Assembly (NCBI GenBank): GCA_030621455.1
Contig: JAUXHQ010000165.1
Span: forward strand, 1-5,312
DNA: 5,312 bases
From: Deltaproteobacteria bacterium
GTDB lineage: Bacteria > Desulfobacterota > UBA8473
Direction of reading: 5' to 3'
Shown: in pieces, positions 5,014 to 5,312 of the stretch
How positions within the stretch are numbered: position 1 is the first letter of the stretch
Layout: every line of letters begins with the position of its first letter
Notes under the pieces: generated by a model
Seen by the model: the letters and a program-made list of their open reading frames with translations, nothing else
The model's database searches: none
What the model was told of the DNA's origin: nothing
Program-made: the position numbers and the translations under genes

Positions 5014-5312
5014 CTACTGTTCTTCAAGGGAAAGGAGGTATGATCGCAGGTTAGTATCTTTCGTTTTCAGACCTAACTTCCCCCTTATGTTCTTGCGGTG
5101 GAAGTTAACGGTATTTTCTGAAATGAACAGGATCTGAGAAATTTCCTTTGTTGTCTTGCCGCCTTTCACAAGAGAGGCTATCTGGATTTCCTGAGGAGTA
5201 AGGCGGAGGTAACTTGAAGAAAGTTTTCGGAGTAAGGGTGAGACAATTTTGTTAAGGTGAGATTCGATGATATCCAGGTAGGTTTTTTCTCTGGAATCAA
5301 GTCTTGCATTAT
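5014..5312 (-). CDS. LuxR-type HTH transcriptional regulator, C-terminal part (5' end outside window)
   Basis: The minus strand is open from the right edge to TAG at 5014-5016 and encodes the last 98 residues. The start lies outside the window. The visible part begins with a helical linker (YLDIIESHLNKIVSPLLRKL, 11-30) and continues with a complete GerE/LuxR DNA-binding domain. This runs LTPQEIQIASLVKGGKTTKEISQ (37-59), the recognition helix region ISENTVNFHRKNIRGKLGL (63-81), then NLRSYLLSLEEQ. The conserved Glu41, the KEI turn, TV..H and KLGL positions are present. The linker and the ending NLRSYLLSL are typical of PAS-domain LuxR regulators abundant in Desulfobacterota, so a sensory PAS or receiver domain is expected upstream; that part is inference. 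The gene ends 127 bp before the small gene on the same strand. No clear terminator follows it. Confidence 0.92.
   Translation of the reverse strand, partial: NARLDSREKTYLDIIESHLNKIVSPLLRKLSSSYLRLTPQEIQIASLVKGGKTTKEISQILFISENTVNFHRKNIRGKLGLKTKDTNLRSYLLSLEEQ

Noticed and set aside
4999..5017. GTAG/CTAC stem after the LuxR-type stop as a terminator
   Set aside because: The stem is 4 bp and AT-rich, with its T-run in the loop rather than after the stem.

Overview
The window looks like ordinary bacterial chromosome, most plausibly from a Desulfobacterota (deltaproteobacterial) anaerobe. That placement is an inference from three things: the C-terminus of a NrfD/HybB-type respiratory membrane subunit, a MutL that carries its own endonuclease motif (so it is not the MutH-dependent enterobacterial type), and the C-terminus of a PAS-LuxR style regulator of a kind common in that group. 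No transposase, CRISPR array, rRNA or tRNA was seen.

Layout. The plus strand carries the end of a NrfD/HybB-like quinol-interacting membrane subunit (1-301), a 193-bp gap with a good sigma70-type promoter and a long inverted repeat, then complete mutL (495-2270). The minus strand carries a probable three-gene run, transcribed right to left: surE (4202-3462, TTG start), a YqaA/DedA-family membrane protein (3398-2817) and a TIGR00725/LOG-like Rossmann protein (2727-2257). The last gene converges on mutL, and the two coding ends overlap by 14 bp. Next comes about 490 bp without a gene (4203-4691). It holds the surE promoter, two copies of a 32-bp repeat built around a 20-bp imperfect palindrome, several other inverted repeats, and a minus-strand rho-independent terminator. 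To its right lie a small stand-alone 64-codon gene (4886-4692) with its own promoter, ribosome site and terminator, and the C-terminal 98 residues of a LuxR-type HTH regulator (5312-5014, open at the window edge and lacking a start inside the window).

How the genes relate. MutL is the mismatch-repair mediator, probably with intrinsic nicking activity. SurE is a survival-associated nucleotide phosphatase, here grouped with a membrane protein and a nucleotide-binding-fold protein rather than with pcm, nlpD and rpoS as in enterobacteria. The respiratory subunit and the LuxR regulator belong to neighbourhoods outside the window.

The most interesting material is non-coding. The duplicated palindrome has one copy abutting the surE -35 box and one copy next to the terminator of the small gene, and the only base that differs in its 26-bp core falls in the spacer between half-sites. 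A second dyad sits on the predicted surE transcription start, and a 13-bp imperfect inverted repeat lies directly after the mutL -10 box. The 64-residue protein shows an internal duplication and is not recognised. I found no convincing evidence for a large undescribed system.
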